This document shows positions 61,254-64,000 of a stretch of 64,000 nt of DNA, piece after piece. The position numbers were made by a program, and so were the translations under genes. Numbering within the stretch: the first letter of the stretch is position 1; each line of letters begins with the position of its first letter. This DNA is from Chamaelirium japonicum (Eukaryota; Streptophyta; Magnoliopsida; Liliales; Melanthiaceae): contig OX393555.1 of assembly GCA_947650365.1 (NCBI GenBank), positions 83,271,995 to 83,335,994 on the forward strand. Reading direction: 5' to 3'. Under the pieces are notes generated by a model. It made no database searches, was not told the origin of the DNA, and saw only the letters and a program-made list of their open reading frames with translations.

Positions 61254-64000
61254 ACGATCCAATCTAATTCATTCGTACGATCCATTCTTATTCATTCATA
61301 CGATCTATTCTAATTCATTCGTACGATCCATTCTAATTCATTCGTACGATCCATTATAATTGATTCGTATGATCCATTCTAACTCATTCGGTGGATCCAT
61401 TCTAATTCATTCGTACGATCCATTCTAATTCATTCGCACGATCCATTCTAATTTATTCGTACGATCCATTCTAATTCATTCCTATGATCCATTCTAATTC
61501 ATTCGCACGAATGTATCCATTCTAATGCATTCGTACGATTCATTCTAATTCATTCGCACGATCCATTCTAATTCATTCGTACGATCCATTCTTTTTCATT
61601 CATACGATCAATTCTAATTCATTCGCATAATCCATTCTAATTTATTCGTACGATCCATTGTAATTCATTCATACGATCCATTCTAATTCATTCCTATGAT
61701 CCATTCTAATTCATTCATACGAATGTATCCATTCTAATTCATTTGCACGATCTATTCTAATTCATTCCTATGATCCATTCTAATTCATTCGTACGATCCA
61801 TTCTAATTCATTCGCTCGAATGTATCCATTCTAATTCATTCGTACGATCCATTCTAATTCGTTCATACGATCCATTCTAATTCGTTCGTATGATCCATTC
61901 TAATTCGTTCGTACGATTCATTCTAATTCATTCGTACGATCTACTCGAATGCATTCGTACGATTCATTCTAATTCATTCACACGATCCATTCTAATTCAT
62001 TCGTACGATCCATTCTTATTCATTCATATGATCCATTCTAATTCATTCGCACAATCCATTCTAATTCATTCGTATGATCCATTCTAATTCATTCGTATGA
62101 TCCATTCTAACTCATTCGGTGGATCCATTCTAATTCATTCGTACGATCCATTCTAATTCATTCGCACGATCCATTCAAATTTATTCGTACGATCCAGTCT
62201 AATTCATTCGTACGATCTATTCTAATTCATTCGCATGAATGTATCCATTCTAATGCATTCATACGATTCATTCTAATTCATTCGCACGATCCATTCTAAT
62301 TCATTCGTACGATCCATTCTTATTCATTCATACGATCCATTCTAATTCATTCGCACAATCCATTCTAATTCATTCGTACGATCCATTCTAATTAATTCGT
62401 ACGATCCATTCTAATTCATTCGTACGATGCATTCTAATCCATTCGTACGATCCATTCTAATACATTCGCACGATCCATTCTAATCCATTCGCATGATCCA
62501 TTCTAATTCATTTGTACGATCCATTCTAATTCATTCGTACGATCCATTCTAATTCATTCGCACGATCCATTCTAATTTATTCATACGATCCATTCTAATT
62601 CATTCGTACGATCCATTCTAATTCATTCGTACGATCCATTCTAATTAGTTCTTACGATCCATTCTAATTCGTCCGTACGATCCATTCTAATTCATTCGTA
62701 CGATTCATTCTAATTCATTCGTACGATCCATTCTAATTCATTCGCACAAATGTATCCATTCTAATTCATTCGTATGATCCATTCTAATTCATTCGCACGA
62801 TCCATTCTAATTCATTTGTACGAATGTATCCATTCTAATTCATTCGCACGATCCATTCTAATTCATTCGCACGATCCATTCTAATTCATTCGTATGATCC
62901 ATTCTAATTTATTCGTATGATCCATTCTAATTCATTTGCATGAATGTATCCATTCTAATTCATTCGTACGATCCATTCCAATTCATTCGTATGATCCATT
63001 CTAATTCATTCATGCAATCCATTCTAATTCATTCATACGATCCATTCTAACTCATTCATACGATCCATTCTAATTCATTCGCATGAATGTATGTATCCAT
63101 TCTAGTTCATTCGCACGAATGTATCAATTCTAATTCATTCGTACGATCTATTCTAATTCAATCGCAAGATCCATTCTAACTCATTTGTACGATCCATTAT
63201 AATTCATTGGTACGATCCATTCTAATTCATTCGCACGATACATTCTAATTCATTCGTACAAATGTATCCATTCTAATTCATTCGTACGATCCATTCTAAT
63301 TCATTCGTACGATTCATTCTAATTCATTCGCACAAATGTATCCATTCTAATTCATTCATACGATCCATTCTAATTCATTCGCACGATCCATTCTAATTCA
63401 TTCGTACGATCCATTTTAATTCATTCGCACGATCCATTCTAATTCATTCGTACGATCCATTCTAATTCATTCGCACGAATGCATCCATTCTAATGCATTC
63501 GTACGATTCATACTAATTCATTCGCACGATCGATTCTAATTCATTCGTACGATCCATTCTAATTCATTCGTCCGATCCATTCTAATTCATTTGCACGAAT
63601 GTATCCATTCTAATTCATTCGTACGATCCATTCTAATTCATTCGTACGATCCATTCTAATTTATTCGCATGATCCCTTCTAATTCATTCGAACGATCCAT
63701 TCTAATTAATTCGTACGATCTAATTCATTCGTATGATCCATTCTAATTCATTCGTACAATCTAATTCATTCGTACGATCCGTTCTAATCCATTCTTACTA
63801 TCCATTCTAATCCATTCGTACGATCCATTCTAATCCATTCGTACGATCCATTCTAATTCATTCCTACGATCTATTCTAATTCATTCGCTCGAATGTATCC
63901 ATTCTAATTCATTCGTATGATCCATTCTAATTCATTCGTATGATCCATTCAAATTCATTCGCACGATCCATTCTAATTCATTCGCACAAATGTATCCATT
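61254..64000 (-). repeat. satellite block, minus orientation, to window end
   Basis: About 2.75 kb with no flip. Contains both monomer classes, including repeated TAATGCATTCG monomers (near 61525, 61950, 62250 and 63490), which suggests higher-order organisation. Truncated monomers occur near 63715-63775. Confidence 0.95.

Larger units (their letters stand above)
60818..64000. repeat. 23/28-bp satellite array, right part
   Basis: Continuation of the left array: same monomers, variants and flip types. Plus orientation runs to about 61253, then minus orientation to the window end. It holds no gene. Confidence 0.97.

Noticed and set aside
1-64000. All orientation flips as long-read foldback artefacts
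   Set aside because: Arms on either side of most flips differ in monomer variants, and some flips share derived markers in both orientations, which artefacts would not produce. Single flips could still be artefacts.

Overview
The window is eukaryotic, almost certainly plant, repeat DNA. About 50.6 of its 64 kb is one short-period satellite, and one nearly intact 13.4-kb LTR retrotransposon sits inside it. I see no host single-copy gene, rRNA, tRNA or CRISPR.

Satellite (1-47421 and 60818-64000). The monomer is 23 bp: core GAATGAATTAGAATGG followed by ATCGTAC. A 28-bp variant carries a 5-bp insertion (GGATACATTCGTGC before the core). Each monomer holds the 8-bp palindrome TCGTACGA. The array flips orientation about 57 times, in blocks from about 15 bp to 3.5 kb, and flips are usually centred on that palindrome. 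Several junctions are copies of the same ancestral junction, and those copies occur in both orientations. The 23/28-bp monomer pair with palindrome-forming potential matches what I recall of the CENH3-bound satellite units in the holocentromeres of the monocot Chionographis japonica (Melanthiaceae). I therefore read this as probably part of one centromere unit of that or a related plant. This is an inference from memory, not a search.

Retrotransposon (47422-60817, minus strand). It is a Ty3/gypsy element of the Tat lineage, flanked by the 5-bp duplication GATAT inside a 28-bp monomer. In element order, right to left: 5' LTR 59553-60817 with a TATA box; primer-binding site 59533-59550; gag-protease 56958-59462; a UAG in the context UAG-CAA-UUA, a textbook leaky stop; pol 53496-56957 (RT, degenerate RNase H, second intact RNase H, integrase) in the same frame; a 78-bp tandem array; an antisense gene on the plus strand (49859-52557) with its own TATA box, one intron and a probable polyadenylation signal; a tandem array of about 146-bp units; the polypurine tract; and the 3' LTR 47422-48676. 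The LTRs differ by six substitutions and one 10-bp indel. Five of the six substitutions lie at CpG sites, which points to a young and methylated insertion.

The sense RNA would encode the gag-pol machinery. The antisense gene encodes a protein with a domain seen only in plant gypsy elements plus a coiled coil. It is interrupted by one in-frame TAG just before its intron.
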